Shown here piece after piece: positions 48,191 to 59,273 of a DNA stretch of 64,000 nt (position 1 is the stretch's first letter; the number at the start of each line of letters is the position of its first letter). The notes beneath the pieces are model-generated. The model did not search any database. It was given only the letters and a program-made list of their open reading frames with translations, and was not told where the DNA came from. This DNA comes from Laburnicola sp. R22_1. Its lineage: Eukaryota > Ascomycota > Dothideomycetes > Pleosporales > Didymosphaeriaceae. The stretch spans positions 434,001 through 498,000 of the forward strand of contig JACONQ010000018.1 of assembly GCA_014281115.1 (NCBI GenBank), read 5' to 3'. Position numbers and translations under genes: made by a program.

Positions 48191-50272
48191 CAGTAGGGTG
48201 AGACAAAAAAAGTGCGTAGAAAAAAGATACTTTTTAAACGTTATATAACTTAGTATGTTTTAATGCTATACAGATAAAAAATATACCGTTCTAAGGAGAA
48301 GGTTATCCAATTTCGTATAGAAGGTTAGTAAGAGCTTAGTAATCAGCGCTAACTAGAAGTATCTTAGTAAAGTTAAGTAAATCTTTTCTTAAAAGTTTAA
48401 CCCTATATAACTTTCTTTTCTACATAGATAAAATTCTATAACTTATATATATTATAGTGTAGGCTATACGGACTATATAACTTAATTTTTATTATAGGTA
48501 TATTTATAGAAATAATAATTATAAGGAAAATAATCAAAATTAATCAAAATTAAACAATTAGATAGAACTAGTAAATAATATATTACTAGTACTTAGTATA
48601 CTATCCTTTAACCTCTATAAAGTTATTATAACGCTTAGGCAAAGATAGTATACAATGATCTATAGCCTCCTGTGGAATTAAATCCCACTCCTCTTGTATA
48701 ACTCTTTTAAAGGCTTCTACACTAGATTTACTAGTGCCAAAGCCTAAAGAAGCCCTATTTCTTTTTCCTAGCCTATCTTTTAATAGACCCCAAACGTTTT
48801 CTATAGGATTTAAGTCTGGTGAATAGGGTGGATGCCCAAAAACGAAGACTTTATTCCTAGAAAACCACCTTTTCACCTGTGGAGTCCGTGGATCTTCGAA
48901 TTATCCTATTGAAATTTCTAGCCTAGGTACAATTGGTATAAAGAATAAGATTATAAAAATTTATATATGTATATATTATATATATTAAAAGAGAAAATAA
49001 AAAAGAAGAAAAAGGGGTACTTTACTTACCTCTTTTTAAAGGAGGTTTTAATATAGGATTTAAACACTCCTGTATATAGCTAGTGTTATTAAAGGTCCTA
49101 GATTTAATAGGGTCCCTTGAAAACACTGGTTTGGAACGTCCTTCTATCCAAATGCAGCCCTAGACTGAGATAGAAATATCTCGCGCTTTTAGTGAATTAG
49201 TACTAGCTCAAGAAAAAAAGGTATAATAAAACTAAAATAGCCAAATTATAGAGAAAAAACAGCTCTATAATTCTAGAATTTAGAGGACATGAATAACTTA
49301 CTAGTTGTTCGGCTTTTGCGCTGTTTAGGCCTAATTTTTAATGTTCCCTTTTTTCTTATATATTCTTGCCTATTACCATGCCCCCTTTGGATAGTAGACT
49401 CGTCAGAAGATATAACTTTAGCAAAGTTAATATTTTCTAGCTCCTTAACTATCTCTTTAGCCCAGAATTCTCTTCTTTTAGCTCTTTCTTTAGTTAAATA
49501 GGCCTTTTTCTTAGAGACGTTAAAAGAATAGTCTTCTCCTTTTAAAACTCTCTGTAACGTCCTCTTAGTAAAGCCAAAACTATATTCTTCTACTAGCCTC
49601 TTATTTGTCTTCTTAGGGCTTTTAGTTAAATCCCTATTAATAACTCTTTTCTCTCTAGAAGTAACCGTAGTTACTCTCTCCTGTTTTACCCCTTTTAATA
49701 AGTTATCTCCCTTATTTTTCTTATTAATACGTCTAATAGCAGTCTTAATAGATTGTAGAGGCTTATTAAGGGTAGTAGCAATAGTAGAATTAGAAGTATT
49801 TGCTTTTTTAAGTAAAGAAACTTGACTTTCGAGTTTTGACAATTTTGGCTCCATTCGAGGAAATACAAAAGAGAAAATTTACTGGACAAAAGATATTATA
49901 TTATACTATAATCTTAGTAATAAATCACGTGATTTAATTAACTTTTAAAATCACGTAATTGTTTAACCTTAAATAATTTCTTAATTAAGTTATATAAGTA
50001 CTCTGAGATTTTGCCTACATAATCTACACTAGGGCTAGAATTACTAGTAAAAGTATTAGCCTAGTAGCATACTAGATAATAAAGTTATAACGCCTTAAAA
50101 ATTAACTTTTTAGAAACACTAAGTGTAGAGATGGATACCTTAAGGACCCCGCTTGGTAAGCATGTAGCTTGTACATAATTTTAAACTCCTATTATTTCCT
50201 CTTTAAAACGGCATACTTTGTATTTATATAGTATTAGAACTCACTTAGTTATATAACTTTTAAAGAGATATC
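48191..50272 (-). mobile_element. Tc1/mariner transposon with spliced transposase, right tip lost
   Basis: Left terminus CAGTAGGGTGAGACAAAAAA next to TA (48189-48190). Subterminal sequence from GATACTTTTTAAACGTTATA to CCGTTCTAAGGAG (about 48225-48305) is repeated inverted at 50190-50272, so the inverted repeats exceed 100 bp. The outer 30 bp or so of the right end are missing where a B fragment adjoins. The terminus resembles that of the three 1-kb non-autonomous elements. Less RIP damage than its surroundings. Confidence 0.75.
48601..49854 (-). pseudogene. Tc1/mariner DD34E transposase, interrupted
   Basis: Cut-and-paste transposase. The ATG at 49854 opens a 193-codon part with N-terminal helix-turn-helix (TLNKPLQSIKTAIRRI; RTLQRVLKGEDYSF) and the first catalytic Asp in VISSDESTIQRG. 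A middle part on the same strand (about 49165-49040) reads CIWIEGRSKPVFSRDPIK and SYIQECLNPILKPPLKRG. The C-terminal part (48905-48601) has DNSKIHG (second Asp) and HPPYSPDLNPIENVW (Glu). With one residue at the frame break there are exactly 34 residues between Asp and Glu. Parts are separated by candidate introns (GTAAGT near 49299 and 49037; ACTAAT branch-like site near 49200) whose splice phases I could not resolve, a one-base deletion near 48877 and a TAG before DNSKIHG. Probably inactive. Confidence 0.8.
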
Positions 50273-51007
50273 TTTTTACTAAATACACTATTACTTTATT
50301 ATTATATTAAAGTTATTCTTAATAAAATCCCTACTATCTCTCTACGCTCTACTATCTATCTAGAAATTAATATTATTCCTAAAGAAGTACTCGTCACTAT
50401 TAAAGAGTATACGCCGTAGTTATATGCCGCTACTACTAAGGTAATAAAACTAGAGTTCTATTCTATCTATAAGATAATTGTCTATAGAAGCCTAGTATAC
50501 CTAACTATCTAGGAGGCAATTCTTATATACTAGCTAAGTTAGCAGCTTATTTAGTTCTTAAAGACTAGCAAGCCTATATTTCTGCTCTAATAAAAGTAAT
50601 TACTCTTTGTTAGTAATAGAATCCTCTAGTAGGAATATAAGAAGATAATAAGGTGTTTATTAATAAGCTATAAGATAGTAAGAGTATTATATAGATCTGC
50701 AAAATCCTCTTAGCTATTATTACTATTATTACTATTAAGTTAGCTTATCTAAGCAAGTACGTTACGTAAGCAGCGTACGAGCGCAGATAACTAATAATAG
50801 TAGTAGTAATAAGCTAAATATACTATATATAGTATAAGTAAACCTTATATAGGGTATAAGTAAGTTTAAACTATTATCACATTATTAGGTAGTGTTTAAG
50901 GTTAGTCTTTAATTAGAATTAGATGCTATATATAGTATATAGTAACTATTTATCTTAACCTACTTTAATCTTAAACTAAAAAAAAATTAAAAAAGGTATT
51001 TAGCAAG
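50273..51007 (-). repeat. Family B fragment lacking its conserved end
   Basis: Starts abruptly at AAATACACTATTGC within the B sequence and runs to the normal right end (TTAGCAAGCC). Unlike other partial copies it lacks the TGTGGCG end, so it is better explained by a later deletion that also removed the tip of the Tc1 element. Confidence 0.7.
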
Positions 51008-51011
51008 CCAA

Positions 51012-51478
51012 ATACTTAAATATAAGAACTAGTAAAGTAAAGATATAAGGTAGCTACTAAATAATAAGTAGTAGTTCCTTAGGAACTATAGAAGTTTAAA
51101 AGCGTAGCTGTAGTATAAAAGGCTTATTAAGATAGTAGTAATTATCTAGAGCGTAGTTAATATAGGGGACTAAGAGTAATAAAAATATAGGTAAGCGGCA
51201 GCAGTAGCGATAGTAGCAGGAGTATAGAGAAGATAGGTAGTAGTAGTAAGGTCCTAGAGGGTAGTATATAGCTCGCTAGTTATAAGGAGAGATCTACTAT
51301 AAGAAAGAGTTATTAAGCTAGTTAGATTAGTTACTATTATAATTAATATTATTATTATTGCAGTAAAAAATATTATTAAAGAAATTATTAATTATATAAC
51401 ACGGTAGTTAGTTAAACAGCCAGCCTAGGATCACGTAATATCGTGAATTAACTCTGGGGGAGAAAGCTATTTATTATA
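51012..51478 (-). repeat. Family A fragment
   Basis: Matches the right-hand 470 bp of family A, from GAACTAGTAAAGTAAAGA to the CAGCCTAGGATCACGTAA terminal block. The left part is missing at the junction with B. It ends just before the Fot1 element. Confidence 0.7.
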
Positions 51479-51480
51479 TA

Positions 51481-51546
51481 ACGTACTCCACAACCGAGCG
51501 ACTCACCCAACCGAGCGACTCACTTTTGCCAAGACCCCACCAAAAC
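51481..51546 (+). repeat. Fot1 left terminal inverted repeat
   Basis: Starts ACGTACTCCACAACCGAGCG and contains a 17-bp tandem pair (51491-51507 and 51508-51524, 16 of 17 identical) on CAACCGAGCGACTCAC, likely the transposase binding sites (inference from the family). Confidence 0.95.
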
Positions 51547-51633
51547 ATGTACTATTCACGACAGTACAGAGTCAATACGAACTATTATCAATAGTCTAAA
51601 TAGGCCAATCTATTCAGAATCTACTTCTGCAGG

Positions 51634-53262
51634 TTATTTACACGTTGTTCTATTGTGCCCAGGCTCGCCGCAGCGTCCACAGCGCCGTTGAGTTGGCTCG
51701 CCTCCATCAACGCGCGCCCTCTTCTTTGCCTTCTTGCCATCACTGCGCGCCGCAAAGTCCTTTAGAGTAGCCAGCCGCTGGCCCTCTTCAGCTGTAAGAG
51801 CTCCTTCTTGCTGCAATCGCTTTCTTTTATGCGATTTACGTCGCGTGGCGGCCTTATTAGCAGCTTGAAGTTCGGCGTTGCGTTTGGTTATTAACACCAA
51901 AGAATGCCCTATCAGCTTGGCGCCTTTAACGAGCTTTTCCACCGCCTCAACCATATAAGTTGGGGAACTATCTACATGCCTTTAAATCCTCTGCTTAACC
52001 AGCATTAATTGTGACCCAAGTTCTGTACTATTTCGCGGAGTTTGCGACTCCTATGTACTATCGCGAATAGTACATTCTGGAGGCGTACGCAGGCGGACGT
52101 CAAGCTGCGATAGTACAGCCTCTGGGTTGTGGGGCACTAGGCTAGCACCTCGAAAGCCTCCTTTGATATTACTTTCAGTAATTAAAGCCTTAAAAGCAGC
52201 AATAAAGCAAGGTAGGAACTCGATTTTGGTGATGTGCGTGATGTGGTTGCGCATCAGATTCTCGGCTTGGCGCCCATACGCCTTCTTTAACGGCGCAAAA
52301 CAACCCACGTCAAGTGGCTGCAAGAGGTGCGACAAATGTGGAGGCATACAGAGAGTAATAATATTACTCTTTTTGCAGTAATCCTGGAATTTGAGCGAGT
52401 TGTGACTTTCGTGGCCATCAATAATGAGCAAACGTGCTCCACTAATAGTACGCCTCTTTGTATACTCATCAAAGTGCTTCAGCCATTGCAGACCAAGCTC
52501 ATTTGTCGTCCAGCCGTTCTCAGAGACTGCAATAACCCAATCATGAGGTAGATCCTTCTCCTTATACCAGGCGGAGAGGTGGTGCTTGCCCCCAAAGATA
52601 ATAAAGGGTGGGATCCACCACCCCATTGCGTTAATGCCTTGGATGACTGTTGTCCACTCCCTATTGCCCTACTGCACCTGCTTTGGCCGTCCTCGACGCT
52701 CAGAGCCTGTGACTACCGCTCCAGTCAATATTATGCCCATTATAAAGCCAGACTCGTCGAAATTGTAGGTGTCCTTATCTAGGATACCATACTTAGCCTT
52801 CATGTTCTCCACAAGCCGGAACCAGCCTCGTATCACCTTAGGATTCTCCTGGAGGGCTCTCTTATAGTCGTACTTTCGATTAAACTTGACTTTAAGCTCT
52901 GGCTGGCGCTTAACAAAGTTTGGAGCCCAGTTATGGCCCACAGGGTCGCGATGCCGCTCAGCTAGTAAAGAATTGGCTATATCCTCCACGGCAGCAAGCC
53001 GTGGCGGGAATTCTTACAAGTCTAGGTCGAGTACATGCTGTATAATCGCCTTCTTCTCTCTTATAGTGAGCTTTATTGTGTTGGGTGGGCAGTCGCGTTG
53101 GAAGGCGATTCCAGTGCGTCGTTGGCTAAGGGTCTTTTGAGGGATGTTATAGATGGCGGCAGCGCATCTTTGCGAAAGTGACGCGTCTCGTTTGATAGCC
53201 TAGATCGCAAGCTGTATACGAGCTTCGTTTGACGCTAGTAGTTCGTTGTGTTGTTGAGGCAT
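51634..53262 (-). pseudogene. Fot1-like DD35D transposase with five RIP-type stops
   Basis: One frame of 542 codons from ATG at 53262 to a stop at 51634; no frameshift. Order: N-terminal helix-turn-helix (EARIQLAI at 13-20), CENP-B-type DNA-binding domain (about 60-150; FVKRQPELKVKF), then the DDE domain with Asp169 in NFDESGF, Asp282 in LIIDGHESH and Asp318 in LLQPLDVGCF (35 residues between the last two). The tail is Lys/Arg-rich and ends in a CCHC zinc knuckle (Cys528, Cys531, His536, Cys541). In-frame stops are at codons 21 (TAG), 83 (TAA), 198 (TAG), 404 (TAG) and 427 (TAA). Each can derive from CAG or CAA by a single C-to-T in CpA. It is otherwise whole, so inactivation is recent. Cut-and-paste transposition at TA is the family's role. 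Confidence 0.93.
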
Positions 53263-53287
53263 CGCGTTGTACTATTGATGGTAGCAC

Positions 53288-53353
53288 GTTTTGGTGGGGT
53301 CTTGGCAAAAGTGAGTCGCTCGGTTGGGTGAGTCGCTCGGTTGTGGAGTACGT
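53288..53353 (-). repeat. Fot1 right terminal inverted repeat
   Basis: Identical reverse complement of the left repeat over all 66 bases, then TA. Confidence 0.95.
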
Positions 53354-53374
53354 TATATATTCTAATAATATATA

Positions 53375-53650
53375 GCTATTACGCGTAGGGAAATTAAAAA
53401 GTACTAAATGAGTATTAAGCCCCTTATTAGAAAAATTCTGTTATAATACCTTATTAGGAAAATAGTGCTAGATAAAGACAAGAAATATATACGCTTCTAG
53501 TCTAGTACACTAGCTACTTTCTAGAAGGCAATAGAGGCTTTTCTAGTTAGAATATTTAAAGGTATTTCTTTATAACACTCTACTCCTACTATAAAATAAA
53601 TACTAATATTAACACTATTTATACAAAATAGATTACTATATAGACTAAGA
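53375..53650 (+). pseudogene. Histone H3-fold relic (H3 or CenH3-like)
   Basis: The plus frame reads REIKKY-stop-MSIKPLIRKI, then YLIRKIV, KKYIRF-stop-SSTLATF, KAIEAFLVRIF and a tail ending NRLLYRLR. This follows histone H3 from the alpha-N helix to alpha-3: REIRRYQ, LLIRKLPFQRLVREI, LRFQSSA..ALQ, EAYLVGLF, RRIR. Six internal stops (TAA or TAG); at least four fall on H3 Gln positions (RYQ, PFQ, RFQSS, ALQE), as CAR to TAR would give. Loop 1 is one residue longer than in canonical H3, and the segment before alpha-3 is about four residues longer and lacks HAKR. Longer loop 1 and EAFLV recall centromeric H3 variants, but this is not decisive. The N-terminal tail is missing, cut off by the Fot1/A junction at 53353. 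No second copy is in the window, yet the RIP stops imply a duplicate existed. Confidence 0.75.
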
Positions 53651-53743
53651 ATATATAGCTAGTAGATAGGTACTATAAGAAGTATATAGATACTAGATAA
53701 ATAGTAAGGTACTTAGTTAGGTTTAATATATATATTTAATACT

Positions 53744-55008
53744 TCTTTTCTAGAATTAATTTATAATGTTACCTAATTCTAGACTAGATGTTTAACTAAC
53801 TACTGTGTTATATAATTAATAATTTCTTTAATAATATTTTTGCTAGAATAATAATAATTATTATTATAATAGCAACTAACCTAACTAGCTTATTACTTTT
53901 CTATAGTAGATCTTCTCTTACAACTAGCAAGCTGTATACTACCCTCTAGAACCTTGCCGCTGCCGCCTATCTCTCCTATATTCCTACTGCTACTACTTAC
54001 TCTTACTCTTATCCTTATCGCTTACAGTCCCCTACCTTAATAGTAGCTTAAATAATTGCCACTACCTTAATAAGCTTTTTATACTACTACTACGCCTTTA
54101 GCGTCTTTTATATTATAATAAACTCTTTCTTACCTTTACTTTAGTTCTTGCCTTTATAGTTCTTATTAATTTGTTTTTAGTTATATTTTTAAGCTTTTAT
54201 AGTATAGTTTCTATATTATGCTATTATTGTAGTATAAAGGCTATGTCTCTTTTTACTAATATCTAGGTACTAAAGGACTACCTTATACTCTAAAATCTAG
54301 AGGCATAAGGCGCGGCAAATTAGTATAAAGATATTACTATTAGGGTACTTAAAAATAAGCTCTAGAGGCCCCTCTAATAATCTTTTTAGTTATATAAAGT
54401 CGCTAAATCTCTAGGAATTATCCTTAACTTTGCCTAGCTAGTTGTCTATACCTTAACTAAATTTAATAATAGCTATGTTGCTATAGATATTAGACTTAGA
54501 CGTAATATTAGGTTGCTAAAAAGTAGTTGTTACGTTGCTAAATATAATAGATAAAGAGTTAGATTTAAAAAACGCAGTGTTATATATTAAAGTAAAGACT
54601 TAGTATACTAGGTATTACTAATATTGCAAGAGACTTATACACTATATATATAGTAAACTATAGTTATACTATAGCTATTAGGTTATAAGCGCAATAACTA
54701 ATTTATAGTTAAGCGTCCTATTGCCTATACTGCTCCTATAGTTGCGACTCCGCAGTCTACTACAGCTCTCTAATAGTCTACTAGTTAAGAGATAATATAT
54801 AACTTAGTTATGTCTAACTATTTATTAACTGCTATTATTAATACTGCTATGCAAAAAGTTAATAATAAAATTCTTATTATTTTGTATATATTTTATTACT
54901 ACTACTATATGCTAGGTACTAGGTTTTAGTGCCTTCTATATTACTCCTCTTTATATATAGTATAGACTTAACCTTAGTTAGAATCTGTATATAATAAAGA
55001 TCTTTAAT
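53744..55008 (+). repeat. Family A repeat, complete, inverted relative to other copies
   Basis: Flanked by exact 14-bp copies of ATATATTTAATACT at 53730-53743 and 55009-55022. The conserved end (AAGATCTTTA) is on the right. Aligns in reverse complement with 9463-10694 and 62272-63483. 1265 bp. No recognisable protein. Confidence 0.8.
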
Positions 55009-55094
55009 ATATATTTAATACTAAAGCTATACTTTTATTATAAAAATTACATATAGCTAATAAAAACATAATTAGTTAGACTTAATATAATCTA

Positions 55095-55330
55095 GTGTCG
55101 CAGAAATAAGGCTCTAACTTGGTGCGATCACGTGCCCGTGATTATGTAAGCAGTACTGTTTTAGCCCTACTCCTTTTTGTAAGCGTATATATAGTTTAGC
55201 CCTTTAGCTTCTTTTCTTATATAAAAAGCTTATCTACTTTGCTTACTAAATCTAAGATTCTAGCTTATTTTTCTTTAATAGTTATAAGCCTAGCGCTTTA
55301 AAATTATAGGCTAATTCTTTCTACGCGCTT
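55095..55330 (+). repeat. Copia 5' LTR and leader
   Basis: TGTCGCAGAAATAAGGCTCT start, the palindromic pair CACGTGCCCGTG, a TATATATAG box near 55195 and the CTTTGCTTACTAAATC block. LTR right border not fixed. Part of it matches 42177-42370 and (inverted) 18400-18655. Confidence 0.65.
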
Positions 55331-55699
55331 ATATATTAGATTTCGAATTTATATACTCTAATTTATTTTTACTAATTATTTCTAATTTTCTTCTATACTT
55401 AAATCTTATCTGTAATTAAGATAACTAATACTATAATTCCTACTATAAAGGTGCTGCTTACTAACTAAGCAAGCTAGCCTTTGTAGTTTATATAGCTCTA
55501 ATTTTATACTTAATCTAAAAGGATCTAGCATCTTATTAATCCTAATACTAAAGAGATTCTTATTTAAGATCTAGTCTAACTAACTTATTCTATACTTTTA
55601 GAGAAGATAGTAAGTATAAGTAATACTACGTATAATAATTAGATTAAAGTCTATAGTATTTAGATTATAGAATATTAAGTAGAAGTATAAGACTAGCAG

Positions 55700-58600
55700 A
55701 TTAATATAATAAACATCTAAAATCTCGCCTTATAGGTTTATACTACAGTGTCCTAAGATCTACTAGCACTAGCTATAATTATAATAAATAATAAAAAGAA
55801 AATTTCTCTATAAGCGCTTATTAAGATACTTTAAAAGAATCTAGCTCTAATAAAACTAAGTATAAAGAACCTAGTACGCACCTAATACTAAGTATATCTT
55901 AAAAAAGCTAAGTATAAAAGGCAGATATCTAAAACTTAGTTTAGGAAGTAGTAGTTTCTTTTTAATAAGACTAGGAGTTTTAAGCTTCCTAATATAGAAG
56001 GTAAGCTTACTATATACAACTTTTTAGACGCGCTAGTAGTTAAGCTTATACTAAAATTGGCCTAATCTATAAACTAATATTTTATATAAGATGTCTTGCT
56101 TAGTATTAAAGTATTAGATCTTACTAATATTAAAAATGTCTATTCTATACTCATTTAGGAGTACTAGTTTTAATTAACTAATAGTAAGTTATTAGGCATA
56201 TTTGCAATAATTACTAGTTAAAATAATAATTAGAAGAAGTAAGGTAGTAGTAGCTTAAATATGATGGCTTATAAGCATAAGACAAATAAGTGTCCTTATA
56301 GAAAAAAAAGCATATATAGGACCCTCTAGACTGCTAACACCTTTAAACTGCTATTATTAGTAAATGCCTTAAAAGAGTGCTACTAATTACCTTTATTAAG
56401 AAAGAATAAAAGGGTAATAATTATTATTTAGTATCTTTGTAATAGAAAGAGCTTTGTAGTAGAAATAAAATAGAAAGATAAAAGACTATACCTATAGTAA
56501 GGAGCTTAACTACTTCTACCTACCTAGAGTTAATAGCTTACGCTCTAATTAATCTATTAGTCTTTAAAGAGTAGCTATAGGAAAGCTTAAGGATGTACTT
56601 AATAATATATTTTATTACTTACCCGCTTATATAAAGCACTATTCTTAATAAAGAAGTAGTAGTTTATCTTATTAATAATTATTTACTTCTAATACCTAGC
56701 TTATTAAAGAAAGCAAGCTTAACCTAGAATATAGAAGCTAGGACATAGGCTCTTTTAATTTTAAAAATAGAAGATTAATTTATAAAGGGTATACTTACTA
56801 GCAAGTATAGTGCGCGTATAGAGAATTTTTTTACTTAAGAATATTGAGATTATTAAAGGATTTTATATTAATATTGTCTTTAAAGCCTTCCTAAGAAAGA
56901 TAGGGATCTGATATCTAGATTTAGATAGATTATTACGTATAGAAACTTTTACTTAGAATATTATCTTAGTAGAACTAAGTAATGTTTATAATTTTACTTT
57001 TATTAAATATAAGCTTTTTTTCTACTATTCTTTAGCTATAGTAATTAGATAATTATACTATAATTTTTTATAAGTAGACACTAAAGAACTTTAATACCTT
57101 TAATTAGGTTAGTTGGGCTAATAAGTACTTTAAGCTTTAGTTTAGAATATGTAAAATATGTGCATTGTTAGTACTTAGAGAAAGAGCTATTAGCACTACT
57201 TTATAATATATATAATAAAAGTAATCTTAAAATACTAGAGGGAATAATCTCTAAAACTATTCTATTATATTTTATAGGATCTATTTCACTTTTTAGTAGG
57301 GCAGCTTAGAGAGCTATAGAGCTTAATTATTAAGGAAGAATTTAGTAGAAAAATCTATAATAATAACCTTATATTAAAATCTCTACTAGAGATTATATAA
57401 GTAATAACTAAGCTTAATTAATATGTAGAAAATAAGTATAAGGTTAGGATTATTATAATCTATTAGGATAATAATACCGCTACTCTTTCTTAAAGGAGAC
57501 AATTAGCCTGTAAGGACTATATAGACAAATAAAAAATTAAGATTAGCTATACTCTAGTATATACTTGTAAACTAAATAGAGCACTAGAGTAAGTAGGATA
57601 AAGGATTACTACTAAAACTATAAAAATAAGGGAAAGCGCAAATATACAGCCTAAAGTATAGTCTAAAATTATAAGTGCAGCTACTTACCTTTATAGTAAG
57701 AGCCTATTAGCTCTATATACTTTGTAAGCACTAGATAAAGTCCTTAAAAATTAATTTAGGTAGTATTTCTATTAGTATAAGCCTACTTAAGTGTAAGCAT
57801 AGATAGCTAATCTTCATTCTAATTAGAGTAAGATTTATACTTATAGCTATTCAGTATATTCTTTATAAAGGGATTGTGCAGTAGGGTAGAATAAGTAAGA
57901 ATTTAAAGTAAATTCTAAGGGCTATATTAGATATTTAGTTAGTTATAAAGTATTAAATTTCTATAGGATATAGATTCTAGTGCTTAAGTAGATAATTACT
58001 GCGCGTAATATAATATTTAATAAAATATTATTTTATAAGGGCAAAGCTAATTAAGGTATATTTTATATAGAAGTAGTAAATATTATTAACGTCCTATATA
58101 AGGAGGAAAGTAATAATCTAGAGAAAAAGTTAGTAATTATCCTTAATCTTTTTACTATACTAAATAAGTAAGTAAGTACTAAGCAAGTAGAGGATAGTGC
58201 TTCTATCTAGTACTCTAAAAGCTTAGCTAGCTAAGCTAGTAATTAAGTAGCTAATAGAACTAATATATTGGTAGTAAGCTTAGCTAGTAAGTAGCTAAGA
58301 ATTTGTATAGTTTAAAGTAAGTATATAAGGCTTATAACTTCTAAATAGACACTAAAGCTAAGCAATCTAGGGTATAATATATTAAGAAATTATAAAGAGA
58401 CTAATAGTTATTAAAGTATATACTAATCTAGACAAGCTAGCCCATTAAATTCTAAAAAGTATTTTCTCTAAAGTGTAAAGACTAAGAGCTCTATAGCTAC
58501 CTTTTAATCTAGTTCTAGGAGCTTAACTACGCTAAAGAAAGTAAATAACCTACTAGTAAGCTAAAGGCAATAGTAAAATTAAGCACCTATAAAATTAAGT

Positions 58601-58720
58601 AAGAAACTCTAAGGTAATAATATAAATATACGTGTTTATAACCATGTATCTCTTTAATAATAAAGAGATTATAAGTAGTATAATAATATTACTAATTAGC
58701 TAGGGGGTAGGTTAGGCATA
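55700..58720 (+). pseudogene. Copia gag-integrase relic, copy 2
   Basis: Paralogue of 33290-35760. Landmarks at about 57660-58180: AATYLYSKSLLALYTL-type line, the LKRDCAVGQNKQEFK region and GYIRYLVSYKVLNF (family: GYLVGY), then NIIFNKILFYKGKAN. Same order, independent stop codons. Useful as a second read of the ancestral sequence. Confidence 0.65.
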
Positions 58721-59273
58721 TATACACTAATTACTAGTTATAGAATAGAAGATTTTTAAAATAAATTTTTATTTATATAGATTCTAGAAGTATAGAAAGT
58801 CTAGAATAAGCACTAAAAGTATACTATAATAAATTCTATAGTTACTATAGTAATGCTTAAAAAGATGCTAATAGTATTATCTTTTACTTATCTATATAGA
58901 GATACGCTGCTAAAGCTACCTACCTTATAGAAATATCTTACTAGATATCTACTTAGAAAGCTCTTTAAGGAAGCCTCTTATATTAAGATTAGTATACTTA
59001 AGAAGAACGGAATCTAGATAGTAATTTATTAAGTACAAGCTACTACATAATTATTCCTATTAAAGTAGGTTTAGACCTATAAGTTTAATTAAAATAGGTA
59101 CTTTTTAAAGTGTAAGGCTTAAATTATTATAAGAGATAATCTTTAAAATAAAGACTTGCTATAGTTAACCTATATAGCAATACTTATAGTATAGTTATTT
59201 AGAACTATAATAGCAAGTATGGTAGAAATTATTTTAGAAATTATTTAATATAACATAGTAGAAGTGTTCTTAA

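Larger units (their letters stand above)
51481..53353 (-). mobile_element. Fot1/pogo-type transposon, youngest element
   Basis: Perfect 66-bp inverted repeats (51481-51546 and 53288-53353), TA on both sides, 1873 bp. One full-length minus-strand transposase frame with only five internal stops. Base composition is visibly less AT-rich than the neighbours. Placed between a family A fragment and the histone-like relic, whose upstream part its neighbours have displaced. Confidence 0.95.

Noticed and set aside
49289..49501. 70-codon plus-strand frame
   Set aside because: Antisense shadow of the Tc1 transposase.
52127..53140. Several plus-strand frames and one offset minus frame
   Set aside because: Shadows of the Fot1 transposase, which has catalytic motifs in its own frame.
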